Source: Paraburkholderia tuberum STM678 (GTDB lineage: Bacteria; Pseudomonadota; Gammaproteobacteria; Burkholderiales; Burkholderiaceae). From it: a stretch of 64,000 nt of DNA. The stretch spans positions 28,027 through 92,026 of the forward strand of contig NZ_CADFGP010000034.1 of the NCBI RefSeq assembly GCF_902833905.1, read 5' to 3'. The notes under the pieces are model-generated. The model searched no databases and was not told the origin of the DNA. It saw only the letters and a program-made list of their open reading frames with translations. The position numbers were made by a program, and so were the translations under genes. Position 1 is the first letter of the stretch; every line of letters starts with the position of its first letter. Of this stretch, positions 18,334 to 26,538 are shown piece by piece.

Positions 18334-18400
18334 TGGCTTTCAGCGCCAGCACTGGGCTGGGCGGGTGTTTCGGCGTTGCGTGATTCAACGCAGTTTAAGT
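18270..18400. other. Probable prophage attachment junction (attL or attR) at the dusA 5' end
   Basis: Host gene order ends at dusA and phage genes begin at 18,473. DusA is a known target of a family of tyrosine integrases that recombine within its conserved 5' region, which here is around the MMDWTDRHCR codons. The core repeat cannot be defined because the other end of the prophage is outside the window. Confidence 0.5.
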
Positions 18401-18472
18401 CGTTTTCCGGTCGTTTCACGGCCAAGTGCTACGATGTAGGACCGAGTTTTGGTCTGTAGCACCGGGGAGACG

Positions 18473-19561
18473 ATGGGAACAATATCGGCGCGGGAGCGCA
18501 AGGACAAGAGTATAGGCTACACCGCGCAGATCCGCCTGAAGGAGGGCGGAAAGGTCGTCTACACGGAATCGAAGACGTTCGACCGGCGCCAGGCGGCGCA
18601 GTCATGGCTCGACAAGCGGGAGCGGGAGCTGGCCCAGCCCGGCGCGCTAGAGTCCGCCGCGAAGGAAGATCCCACGCTCGCCGACGTGATCGATCGCTAT
18701 ATCAGGGAGTCCCGCCGCGCGATTGGGCGAACGAAAGAGCAGGTGCTACGCGCGATTCAGGTAGCACCGATAGGTGGGATGACCTGCAGCCGGGTCGGCA
18801 GCCAAGCATTTGTGCAGTTCGCCCAAAGCCTTAAGGTCAAACCCCAGACTGTCGAGAATTACATGTCGCACCTTGCCGCGGTGGTGCATGTTGCGCGGCC
18901 AGCGTGGGGCTATCCGCTGGACGAAAAGCAGCTTGTTGACGCTCGCACGGTGCTGAAGAAGCTCGGCGCGACCGGCAAGTCCCGGCAGCGCGACCGCAGG
19001 CCGACTCTAGACGAACTCGACCGGATCATGACTCACTTCGGCGAGGTCCGCGCGCGTCGCCCGGCGAGTGCCCCGATGCAAGCGCTGACCGCGTTCGCGA
19101 TCTTCTCGACCCGTCGCCTTGAGGAAATGCTGCGCATCGCGCATGAAGACCTCGACGAGGCCCATAGCCGAGTGCTCGTGCGAGACCTAAAGCATCCGGG
19201 CCAGAAGATCGGCAACGACGTATGGTGCGATCTGCCGCCCGAGGCAATGCGCATCATCAAGGCGCAACCGACGAAAAAGGGGCGGATTTTTCCATACACC
19301 AACGATGCAGTCGGCGCAGCGTTCACGCGCGCGTGTCAGTTTCTGGCGATCGAGGATTTGCACCTGCACGACATGCGCCATGAAGGCACCAGCAGGCTAT
19401 TCGAGATGGGGTTGACCATTCCGCACGTGGCGGCGGTGACAGGGCACCGAAGCTGGTCGAGCCTGAAGCGCTATACGCACCTCAGGCACACGGGGGATCG
19501 GTTTTCGGGATGGAAGTGGCTCGGCGTCGTCGCGCCACCTCAGGCGACTCCGGAAAGCTGA
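18473..19561 (+). CDS. int: Tyrosine-type site-specific integrase
   Basis: A 362-residue phage integrase. The SAM-like DNA-binding domain covers about residues 60-165, and the catalytic domain has Arg in FSTRRLEE, His-x-x-Arg in LHDMRHEGTSR, GHRSW, and the nucleophile Tyr in KRYTHLR. GGGGAGA precedes the ATG at 18473. It overlaps the convergent PrtN-like gene by 22 bp. Its placement beside dusA suggests the dusA-targeting integrase group. Confidence 0.92.
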   Translation: MGTISARERKDKSIGYTAQIRLKEGGKVVYTESKTFDRRQAAQSWLDKRERELAQPGALESAAKEDPTLADVIDRYIRESRRAIGRTKEQVLRAIQVAPIGGMTCSRVGSQAFVQFAQSLKVKPQTVENYMSHLAAVVHVARPAWGYPLDEKQLVDARTVLKKLGATGKSRQRDRRPTLDELDRIMTHFGEVRARRPASAPMQALTAFAIFSTRRLEEMLRIAHEDLDEAHSRVLVRDLKHPGQKIGNDVWCDLPPEAMRIIKAQPTKKGRIFPYTNDAVGAAFTRACQFLAIEDLHLHDMRHEGTSRLFEMGLTIPHVAAVTGHRSWSSLKRYTHLRHTGDRFSGWKWLGVVAPPQATPES

Positions 19562-19806
19562 TTGCACTCTTTGACGGCCGCTTTGCGGCGCTTGTCGATG
19601 TAATCAGCCAGATCTGTCAAGTGAACGCCCTTCGCGCCTTTCTGCGACGACTCCATGCGCACGAGCGGCAGCGCGATCTCGCCAGCGGAAATCTTGCGCA
19701 GCAGTGTCGGCACCGTGAGCGGCGCGAAGTAGTCGCGGCACACGGTTTCGATCGGGATTACCGCGGCCGCGTTGTATTGGGCCATCAGAAGGAAGACGGT
19801 ATTCAT
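19540..19806 (-). CDS. Pyocin activator PrtN-like protein
   Basis: 88 residues starting MNTVFLLMAQYNAAAVIPIE and containing VCRDYFAPLT, LPLVRMESSQKGAKGVHLTDLA, closely resembling Pseudomonas PrtN, a DNA-binding activator of R/F-pyocin genes. It is the last gene of the leftward early operon. No PrtR-like cleavable repressor was found in the window, so its regulatory link here is unknown. ATG at 19806 follows GGAG. Confidence 0.85.
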   Translation of the reverse strand: MNTVFLLMAQYNAAAVIPIETVCRDYFAPLTVPTLLRKISAGEIALPLVRMESSQKGAKGVHLTDLADYIDKRRKAAVKECNQLSGVA

Positions 19807-19943
19807 TTCAGGCTCCATGCTGGTCGCGTTGTTTCGATCGCTCGTGCTGCCGCTTCGGTCGTAGTCAGGCCGTCGAAAAGGTCGCCTTGTGCGCGCGGCT
19901 TTCGAGGCTCAATGTCTCTGCGGCATACCGGCGCGCCGCGGGC

Positions 19944-20135
19944 TTAGGCGAAGTGCTTCGCGTGAAGCTCGTCCAGTCGTTCGACCTGTTTGTCGGTCAG
20001 GCTCGTGACACGGCCGGCGCTTCGGATCGCATCGAGCTGGCGCACGAATCCCTGTTCCCATTCGGTCAGGTCTTTGGTTCCGAGCAGACCGGAGAGCTTC
20101 TTGATCATGTCGGTGGTGGAGTAGTGGCGTGGCAT
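19944..20135 (-). CDS. Small phage hypothetical protein
   Basis: 63 residues, charged and helical (MPRHYSTTDMIKKLSGLLGT..., LTDKQVERLDELHAKHF). GGGAG lies 6 bases before the ATG and is embedded in the last codons of the upstream gene, whose stop ends one base before this start. Coupled translation is likely. Confidence 0.7.
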   Translation of the reverse strand: MPRHYSTTDMIKKLSGLLGTKDLTEWEQGFVRQLDAIRSAGRVTSLTDKQVERLDELHAKHFA

Positions 20136-20136
20136 G

Positions 20137-20382
20137 TCAGGCTCCCTTTGCTTTGTCGATTGCGATCTCGGCGCGCCGGCGGGCGTAGCCCATCGGCAGC
20201 CCCATCGCATCCCACACCTCGACGAGATGCTCGAGCGCGTCGAGCAGGTCCGGCGCGGTTGCAAAAAGCGGCGCGAGTTCGATGTACTTGCCGTACAACT
20301 CCGCGACCGGTTCGTTGGCCGTGTCGTCGCTCTGTGCCCGAACCCATCCATGCGGCCCCACGTGAAGCTGCTTGATCAGCAT
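20137..20382 (-). CDS. Small phage hypothetical protein
   Basis: 81 residues ending in KAKGA. Its start is one base after the SbcC-like gene's stop, using the same AAGGGAGCC-TGA-C-ATG junction found at its own 3' end. No domain recognised. Confidence 0.7.
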   Translation of the reverse strand: MLIKQLHVGPHGWVRAQSDDTANEPVAELYGKYIELAPLFATAPDLLDALEHLVEVWDAMGLPMGYARRRAEIAIDKAKGA

Positions 20383-20383
20383 G

Positions 20384-22171
20384 TCAGGCTCCCTTCGGCT
20401 GGCGCGCCGCGATGGCGCCGTCTCCGGGCTTGTCGGCTGGATGACTGAGAAGCGCGCGCGCCGTGGAGCCTTCTATCCAGAACGTCTCAATGGTCTCGGG
20501 TAGTCCCTTCGGCGGTTCTTTCAGGCTCATGAAAATGAGCGCCGTGTCGATCTGGTTCGCGTAAGCGAGATCGTCGAGCCAGTAAAACAGGCGATCGCGC
20601 TCGGGCCCGATCAATACGTCTGCGCGATCCAGCACCAGCAGACGCAGGCCGCTGATCAGACTGATGGCACACGCGAGGTGTGCGTCAGCCCGCCATCTTT
20701 CCGATTCGGAAAGGAGCTGATACGGGCGCCCGTCGGCCAGAATTTCCATTTCAGGCGTGACCGTCACGTCTGCCCACTCGGACATCTCCGCGAGCGCGGT
20801 CAACTGCTCGTTGAGCGGCTGCAACGCCTCGCGCATCAGGTCTGCTGGAATGCCATCTGGCGCGAGCGCGTCGGCGATCGCTTCCCACGCCTGTACATCG
20901 GCGTGCTGCGAGGCCGCGTCGCGCTCTTTTTCCCCGGCTGCTGCTGCGGCGCGCTGCTGGTCGCGGTGCTTCTCGACCTCGGCGGTGATAGTTCGGCGCC
21001 GCGCCTGCAAGTCCGCGAGTTCCTGTCGAAGGCCGTCAACGTCGATGACGGGAGCGTCGGTGTCTTCCTCTCCCTCGATGGCTCGCAACTGCTTCGCTGC
21101 AGTGTCGGCCGCCTCCAGCTCGCGGCGGCGATTGGCTGCGGCGTTCTGCAGCATGGTCAGACTCGCTTCGTATTCGGGAAGCTTGGCGATCGCCTCATCG
21201 TCGCGCACCGCGGCAACGCTGGCGCTCAGCACGCCGTTCAGGTAGCGGAGAAGGGCTCCGCACTCGGGGCATGCGCATTCGATACCCGCCGGCGTGCCGC
21301 CCGCGCGCTCGCGAAGGCTGTCGACCTGCGGTTTGAACTCCGCCACCTCGTTATCTGCCCGTTGCACAAGATCGGTCAGGCGGGCGAACTGGGAGGCAGT
21401 GGTGCGCAGGGTAGCGATCTGCTCGGCCCGCCCGCGCGCTGTGCTTTGGGCGACCTCGGCCGCGCCGATCTCCTGCTGCACGTCGCCGATCTCGCCGTCG
21501 AGCGATTCGAGATCCGCCTCGAGCTTGAGCAACGCGGCTTCGTCGAACGTGACCGCGGCGGGCGCCCAGCCGTCAGCCTTTGAACTGCCGTAGGTCTCAC
21601 CGGTCACGACGCGCCACGCGGTTTTTCCGGCTCGCGCCTTGTCGCCTGCTTCCTTGTGGGCGGCGTCGATGCCGGCGCGCACCATCGGAATCACTGACTC
21701 GATCCGCTTTTTGTCTGCGTCGGACATAGGCGTCTTGTCGAACAACCGCGCGACGAGGCGGCGCCGGATGTCATCGGAGCCGACTTTCACGCCCATCAGT
21801 TCGTACAGAAAAGAACGGCGTGCCTTGTCGTCGAACTGGGCGAAGCACTGGGCGTCGAGCACCATTGGAAGCCGCGGATCGTCGGTGAGACCGCGCGCGA
21901 GCTTGCCGGCGGGCAGGCTGATGCTGTTCGCGGCATCGCCTGATGTGACGATGATATGGCCGTACTTCGCGTCGTCGTGCAGCAGCTGGCCGTACGCCTT
22001 CTTCAACGACACGCGCACGGTGTCGCCGGTCAGGGCCATCCGGACAGCCTCCTGAATGCTGCTCTTGCCGGCGCCGTTTGCGCCGGCGAACAGTCCGACG
22101 GGCTTGGTCAGGTGGACGTCGGCCTCGGCGATGCCGAGAACGTCTCGCACGAGGAGATGGGTCAGCTTCAT
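20384..22171 (-). CDS. SbcC/RecF-like AAA ATPase with zinc hook
   Basis: A 595-residue SMC-type ATPase, probably a DNA-end processing or recombination factor. Walker A GANGAGKSS is at residues 30-38. Coiled coils flank a zinc-hook-like CPEC at residues 301-304. A C-terminal LSESERWRADAH signature and a Walker B-like LRLLVLDRADVL follow; the residue after the Asp is Arg rather than the usual Glu, so catalysis may be altered. It is shorter than host SbcC. No SbcD-type nuclease is adjacent; the nearby Cas4-like nuclease may be its partner. Confidence 0.75.
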   Translation of the reverse strand: MKLTHLLVRDVLGIAEADVHLTKPVGLFAGANGAGKSSIQEAVRMALTGDTVRVSLKKAYGQLLHDDAKYGHIIVTSGDAANSISLPAGKLARGLTDDPRLPMVLDAQCFAQFDDKARRSFLYELMGVKVGSDDIRRRLVARLFDKTPMSDADKKRIESVIPMVRAGIDAAHKEAGDKARAGKTAWRVVTGETYGSSKADGWAPAAVTFDEAALLKLEADLESLDGEIGDVQQEIGAAEVAQSTARGRAEQIATLRTTASQFARLTDLVQRADNEVAEFKPQVDSLRERAGGTPAGIECACPECGALLRYLNGVLSASVAAVRDDEAIAKLPEYEASLTMLQNAAANRRRELEAADTAAKQLRAIEGEEDTDAPVIDVDGLRQELADLQARRRTITAEVEKHRDQQRAAAAAGEKERDAASQHADVQAWEAIADALAPDGIPADLMREALQPLNEQLTALAEMSEWADVTVTPEMEILADGRPYQLLSESERWRADAHLACAISLISGLRLLVLDRADVLIGPERDRLFYWLDDLAYANQIDTALIFMSLKEPPKGLPETIETFWIEGSTARALLSHPADKPGDGAIAARQPKGA

Positions 22172-23082
22172 GCTGCATCTCCGCCAATGTCGTCGCCGCC
22201 GTTCACATCAATCACCGTTCGGCGACCGGTCTCGTCGGGCCCGCTGATCACGCCGTGATTTTCAAGCTGCTCGATGATGCCGGCGGCGCGGTTGTATCCG
22301 ATTCTCAGATGGCGCTGAACGAAGCTGATCGTCGCGCGCTTGTGCTCGCGCACAAGGGCCGCCGCCTGCTCGAACAGTTCGTCGACGGGGTCATGACTCT
22401 CGGCAGCGTCGGCCTGTTCCTCGTGCCACGACTTCCAACCCTTTATCCACGCGATGCATAGATCTCCGCGCATGACCGGGCACTCGCTTTCGGGCAGTCC
22501 GTCGGCGGCAGCTTTGCGCCCCGCTTCGTGCTGCCCGTCGATCTCGGATTGCAGCGGGTCGTCGCCGAGCGCCGCGACCGGGCGGAATTCGGCGTCGACA
22601 ACGTCGTCATCGTCGGACGGCCCATTCATTCCATCGCCATCCTCGGCGGTGTACTCGCCGCCAAGGTCGAGGCCGCGCTGATCGTTTTCGCCGCGCACCT
22701 CATCCATGCCGCCCGTATGCTCGCCGGCGTCGGACACGACGATCAGCACCTGCTTTCCCTGTGCGTCGTAGAGCTCGTGCAGCGAGGGCGCTGCTCGGCC
22801 CACCTTGATGACGGCCTCTGCGCCGTCCTTGATGGTGATCTGCTCGAGGTCGCCGGCAACCACCATGCGCCCGTCGCTGGCAATCAGGTGCACGGCCATC
22901 TTGACCGCGTTTTCGACGCGCTTGCGCAGCCGGTCGATGATGTCGTTCTGCTTGGTCTCGGACAGCTTGACCCACACGTCGGGAAGCATTTTCAGTTCGA
23001 GGACGGTGGCCGACAGCAGGTCCTTGCCGACAGTGGCCGCGGTCATGCCGAGGACCGCCTTGTGTTCTTCCGAATTGCTCAC
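22168..23082 (-). CDS. Phage protein with C-terminal FtsK-gamma-like winged helix
   Basis: A 304-residue protein. The last about 75 residues (LVREHKRATISFVQRHLRIG, YNRAAGIIEQLENHGVI) match the FtsK gamma domain that reads KOPS DNA in the chromosome translocase. The N-terminal 110 residues are helical and the middle is acidic and disordered (GPSDDDDVVDAEF). There is no FtsK motor. Its start is 28 bp after the RecT gene stop, and its stop overlaps the SbcC-like start (ATGA). Probably a DNA-binding recombination accessory factor. Confidence 0.7.
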   Translation of the reverse strand: MSNSEEHKAVLGMTAATVGKDLLSATVLELKMLPDVWVKLSETKQNDIIDRLRKRVENAVKMAVHLIASDGRMVVAGDLEQITIKDGAEAVIKVGRAAPSLHELYDAQGKQVLIVVSDAGEHTGGMDEVRGENDQRGLDLGGEYTAEDGDGMNGPSDDDDVVDAEFRPVAALGDDPLQSEIDGQHEAGRKAAADGLPESECPVMRGDLCIAWIKGWKSWHEEQADAAESHDPVDELFEQAAALVREHKRATISFVQRHLRIGYNRAAGIIEQLENHGVISGPDETGRRTVIDVNGGDDIGGDAA

Positions 23083-23110
23083 GGATGCTCCTTTTTATTC
23101 GAATGAATGG

Positions 23111-24334
23111 TTATTCGGCGCTGATGGGTCCGCGCGGCCGGCGTTGCGGCGGCGTGGTCGCCTGTCGCTGGCGGGATTGAGATTGCGACTCCTGTGCGCC
23201 ACTCAGTTCGCGCACGCGCCTCGATGCCAGCGCGTTGAGTTCCGCTTTAGCCGCCTCGTCCGAGACGCCGCTGATCGCGCTGCGCGCGAGGTCGATTTCC
23301 TCGGGCGAGTTCGCGGTTTCGAGGTCCTCGCGGATGCCCTGAATCAGTCCCGATTCGTCGAACGCGAAGTCGTCTTGCTGGCTGTCCGACTTTTGCTGCG
23401 CAGATACCTGCGCGGTAGATGCGACGGTCTGCTCCTGCTTCGCTTCGTTGGCCGGGGCGGGTTCGCGTCGCTGAGCCGCTGGCGAGGTCGGTTGTGCTGA
23501 GGTCTGGGTGGCCGGAACGACTTCAGCAGCAGGCGCAGGACCGGCGCGAAGATCGTCGACGGTCGTGCGGTTGACTGTGTACGAGCCATCCGCGTGCACG
23601 TCGACGATGTCGGTGACTTCCTCTGCCGTCTGGAGACCCATCAGCAATTCGGGCGCATAAAGCTTGCCGAAGAAGGCGGCGGAGCGATATCGAAGCATCA
23701 CTTCAGGCATCGTCATCCACTTGCTGCCATTCTTCGTCAGCCAGCCTTCGTCAATCGCCATCTGAATACTGATGGTCGGTGATTCGAGGCGCTCACCGGT
23801 CTGCTTTTCGATCGCCCACGCGACGCATGTCTGGTGCCGAACGGTTACCTTCCTGGGTACGCTCACCTTTTTGGCACGGCCATTCGGCTGGTCTTGCCAC
23901 TCGGTCGCGTTGTAGGTCACTTCCTCGGGATCGGTTGCAGGGCTCAAGTCAAAGCGAAGCGGCGAGTACTTCCCGCACGAGTTGATCGCCGCGATGATGA
24001 ATTGCGATGACCAGGAGGGGCGGCCTTCGACGATGTACAAATTCTGCATCACCATCAGCGGATCGGCGCCCATGCGTTGCGCCATGTTCAGCGCGACGAC
24101 ACAGTTGGAAAGCCCGTTGGGATTGTCTTCATAGCCGGTGACCTTGCCGTACTCCTTGACTTCGGTCTGTGCACGATACGCAACCGGTACCAACGTCGAG
24201 TTGGTCAGCAATTTTGCGGCGCGCTGCATCAGTTCGAACGATTGCAGCGTGCCGAACCCCATTTCAACGGCGGGCAAATTGGCTTCGCGTGGCGCGGGGT
24301 TGCGCAGATTTTCTACAGTTGTCGGGGTCGACAT
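23111..24334 (-). CDS. RecT-family single-strand annealing protein
   Basis: A 407-residue recombinase that anneals complementary DNA strands. The RecT core covers residues 20-260 (LMQRAAKLLTNSTLVP, NCVVALNMAQRMGADPLMVM, GRPSWSSQFIIAAIN, EVMLRYRSAAFFGKLYAPEL). A Gln/Pro/Ala-rich tail of about 130 residues follows, including a helical segment LETANSPEEIDLARSAI. Works with the adjacent Cas4-like exonuclease. Confidence 0.88.
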   Translation of the reverse strand: MSTPTTVENLRNPAPREANLPAVEMGFGTLQSFELMQRAAKLLTNSTLVPVAYRAQTEVKEYGKVTGYEDNPNGLSNCVVALNMAQRMGADPLMVMQNLYIVEGRPSWSSQFIIAAINSCGKYSPLRFDLSPATDPEEVTYNATEWQDQPNGRAKKVSVPRKVTVRHQTCVAWAIEKQTGERLESPTISIQMAIDEGWLTKNGSKWMTMPEVMLRYRSAAFFGKLYAPELLMGLQTAEEVTDIVDVHADGSYTVNRTTVDDLRAGPAPAAEVVPATQTSAQPTSPAAQRREPAPANEAKQEQTVASTAQVSAQQKSDSQQDDFAFDESGLIQGIREDLETANSPEEIDLARSAISGVSDEAAKAELNALASRRVRELSGAQESQSQSRQRQATTPPQRRPRGPISAE

Positions 24335-24343
24335 AGGGTCCTC

Positions 24344-25144
24344 TTAAGCGTGAAACATGCAGGTCTTCCAGCGCGCGCAGTACTTGGGCGAGCAGAGGAC
24401 CGATTGGGGATTGGGAGGAAACAGGCCGCTGCGGAACATCGCGGCGGCGAACTGGATCAGGCCGCGGTGGTCTTCGGTGCCCACCATGACGCGTCGCGCG
24501 TCGAACAGCGGGCTGACCATTGGCGCTGTCTTGCCGGCGGTCGGCAGGGCGATGATCTGGCCGCCCACCGTCGGCTCCTTCGTGGTGTGCTCGTACAAAA
24601 GCTGGTACGTGCCGAGCTGCGCCGACTTGCCCTTCAGGTTCACCTGGCCGTTCTGAATGATGGCGCGCCCAGTCTTCAGGTCAGGAATGGCAATTCCGTC
24701 CTCCCGGCGCGCGACGCGTGCGCGGTCCATCGAACCGGTCAGGCGCACGATAGTGCCGCCGCCGCAGTCGATCTCGAACGGCGAGAGCTTCATTTCGACC
24801 GCCGTGTACTCGAACTGAGGGGCGATCTCCAGGCAATACCGCGTATGCAGCGACAGGCCGATCCGCTCGGCTTCGCGCAACGTCAGATCGTCGTCGCTGT
24901 AGTCGACGTCTTGCGTCGGGTTATGCAGGGTGTCGATGAACACGCCGGCGGTATCGTCAGGCGACAGCGGGTTGCCGTCGAGGTGCGCCTGATCGTTCGC
25001 TGCGGTGCTGGCGTGCACCGCCGTGCCGAGCGTGGCGCGCAGGCCCGACGCCTTGCGCATCCCGAGAAGGTGTTCGCCTTCAAATTTCATTGCGCAGTCG
25101 AACAGGGTTCCCCATGCGGATGCGCGGATCGTTATCGTGCCCAT
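24344..25144 (-). CDS. PD-(D/E)XK exonuclease, RecB/Cas4-like with Fe-S cysteines
   Basis: A 266-residue nuclease expected to resect DNA ends for RecT. GSMDRARVA and IPDLKTGRA give the motif II-III D...DxK. A single Cys near the N-terminus (C17 in LFDCAMKFE) plus C-x4-C-x5-C at the C-terminus match the four-cysteine iron-sulfur cluster of Cas4/AddB-type nucleases. The ATG overlaps the KTSC gene stop (TAATG). Confidence 0.78.
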   Translation of the reverse strand: MGTITIRASAWGTLFDCAMKFEGEHLLGMRKASGLRATLGTAVHASTAANDQAHLDGNPLSPDDTAGVFIDTLHNPTQDVDYSDDDLTLREAERIGLSLHTRYCLEIAPQFEYTAVEMKLSPFEIDCGGGTIVRLTGSMDRARVARREDGIAIPDLKTGRAIIQNGQVNLKGKSAQLGTYQLLYEHTTKEPTVGGQIIALPTAGKTAPMVSPLFDARRVMVGTEDHRGLIQFAAAMFRSGLFPPNPQSVLCSPKYCARWKTCMFHA

Positions 25145-25431
25145 TAGGAGGCCCGCCCGGTGTAAGGCTTCTTCTCGACGCAGACGCACGGAAAGCGGTG
25201 CGGAAACGGCCTGATGTGGTGGTGAAAATGCGTGCCGATCGACTTGGCCTGCCGGAGCGCCTCGAAATTCGAAGGTGTGAAGTTCGAGTAGTAGTAGAGC
25301 GAGGTGGGCGCCCCGGTCTTACCGTCTTTGAACCGAACCGCCAGGGTACCGGTCGACGGATCGTAGCCAATACTGTGGATCTGTGAGGACTCCACAGCAT
25401 CCATTGCGATCTTTGGAGTGGGTGTGTTCAT
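25144..25431 (-). CDS. KTSC domain protein
   Basis: 95 residues with the KTSC core (ESSQIHSIGYDPSTGTLAVR, YYYSNFTPSNFEALRQAKSI). This domain binds nucleic acid in some contexts and is common beside recombination genes in phages. The C-terminus adds a His/Pro/Cys-rich tail. Stop overlaps the nuclease start. Confidence 0.75.
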   Translation of the reverse strand: MNTPTPKIAMDAVESSQIHSIGYDPSTGTLAVRFKDGKTGAPTSLYYYSNFTPSNFEALRQAKSIGTHFHHHIRPFPHRFPCVCVEKKPYTGRAS

Positions 25432-25479
25432 ATCGGACGTTAGGGTGAAAGGTTGACCAGTGCTTGCTATTGGGCTTCA

Positions 25480-25785
25480 CTACGCGACGCATCTGAGATA
25501 GGGCCACGAAAGAAACTCGACCTCGGATGCGTATCGTCCGGCCAGTTCCCTCAATTCGTCGTAGCCGTCATCGCCGTATCTCAGTGCAGCCAGTGCGGCC
25601 GAGCGGACGCCAGCGAAGTAGCCGACCCGGAATGACATGTCGCGTCGGCTCATCCACCAGTTCAGACGGATATCGTTCGCCGCAACGCGCACCAGTTGCA
25701 TCGCCTCCGTGAGCGCAAGGGCACCGCATTCGGCGACGGTCAGGCTATCGAGCGGCGCGTGCAGAATTTCGAAGTGACAGCGCAT
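25480..25785 (-). CDS. Phage hypothetical protein
   Basis: 101 residues starting MRCHFEILHAPLDSLTVAE, helical with many aromatic residues. Five bases separate its start from the preceding gene. No family recognised. Confidence 0.6.
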   Translation of the reverse strand: MRCHFEILHAPLDSLTVAECGALALTEAMQLVRVAANDIRLNWWMSRRDMSFRVGYFAGVRSAALAALRYGDDGYDELRELAGRYASEVEFLSWPYLRCVA

Positions 25786-25790
25786 GGTGG

Positions 25791-26012
25791 TCAGTCCGTA
25801 TAGGCGATGTACTTGAACCTGCCGCCGCCGAACTGCTCGAAGCGGCCGCCGAAGGTTCCGCGCACGGCGTTCTCGACGTCTTCGCGCGTCGCGCTGGGAG
25901 GGTAGACCCCTTCCTTGATCATCGTCGCGCTCGAGTGCCCCTTGCTGTGCCAGTCGATCTTTGTGGTGTCCAACTCGCGTGGATCGTGCATCACGTGGAT
26001 GGGTGAAGTCAT
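25791..26012 (-). CDS. Small phage hypothetical protein
   Basis: 73 residues with a GAGG ribosome site. MTSPIHVMHDPRELDTTKID... ends GGRFKYIAYTD. Start overlaps the upstream membrane protein stop by ATGA. Confidence 0.65.
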   Translation of the reverse strand: MTSPIHVMHDPRELDTTKIDWHSKGHSSATMIKEGVYPPSATREDVENAVRGTFGGRFEQFGGGRFKYIAYTD

Positions 26013-26245
26013 GTTGTACCTCGTGCGTTGGTGGTATTGGTGAATTGCGGTGCCACATCGGTGTTGATGTAGACCAAAACGAGAGCGGCGCAGACGAGCA
26101 GCAAGACCATCGCGAGCCACGTCCAGACTGGATGGCTGCGTTCGAGCATGTCGAGGCGGCGCACGGCGCTGTCGCTGCGGACGAAGGCCCACAAGCCGCC
26201 GCAGGCGAGTGCGATCAATGCCCAGATGCCGAGGGTGGAACTCAT
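26009..26245 (-). CDS. Small phage membrane protein (two TM helices)
   Basis: 78 residues with hydrophobic helices LGIWALIALACGGLWAF and WTWLAMVLLLVCAALVLVY separated by a basic loop. Coupled by ATGA at both ends. Could act in superinfection exclusion, but nothing proves it. Confidence 0.65.
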   Translation of the reverse strand: MSSTLGIWALIALACGGLWAFVRSDSAVRRLDMLERSHPVWTWLAMVLLLVCAALVLVYINTDVAPQFTNTTNARGTT

Positions 26246-26412
26246 GCGCTACCACCGGCGCGCAGCGCGACGACGAGCCAGAGGAAAGTACCGGCCGCGA
26301 CGCCATAGGCCAGCATGGTCGCGAGCGCACGAAGGCGACGGCGCGTGCGCGGGCACGAGGCGAGCAGTGCGTTATCGCTTGGCGCACGGCCGAGCAAGAG
26401 GCGAGCGTTCAT
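26242..26412 (-). CDS. Very small phage membrane protein
   Basis: 56 residues read directly from the minus strand: MNARLLLGRAPSDNALLASC, a basic RTRRRLR segment, then one TM helix (LAYGVAAGTFLWLVVAL). GAGGTG lies upstream, and its start and stop overlap both neighbours by ATGA, which argues that it is translated. Confidence 0.6.
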   Translation of the reverse strand: MNARLLLGRAPSDNALLASCPRTRRRLRALATMLAYGVAAGTFLWLVVALRAGGSA

Positions 26413-26537
26413 GCGGCACCTCGCGCAATGAGGGCGCGCGCGATTTCGCGCATCAGGTGTTCGGTCAGTGCGCCGTGGAGTCCTTTTCTCCGTGGCAACG
26501 CCCGTAGGTCGAGGAGGTCTTTCGCGAGGACTGACAT
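26409..26537 (-). CDS. Very small phage hypothetical protein
   Basis: 42 residues (MSVLAKDLLDLRALPRRKGL...), basic and amphipathic. Its start follows the upstream stop by one base and its own stop overlaps the next start (ATGA). Confidence 0.55.
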   Translation of the reverse strand: MSVLAKDLLDLRALPRRKGLHGALTEHLMREIARALIARGAA

Positions 26538-26538
26538 T

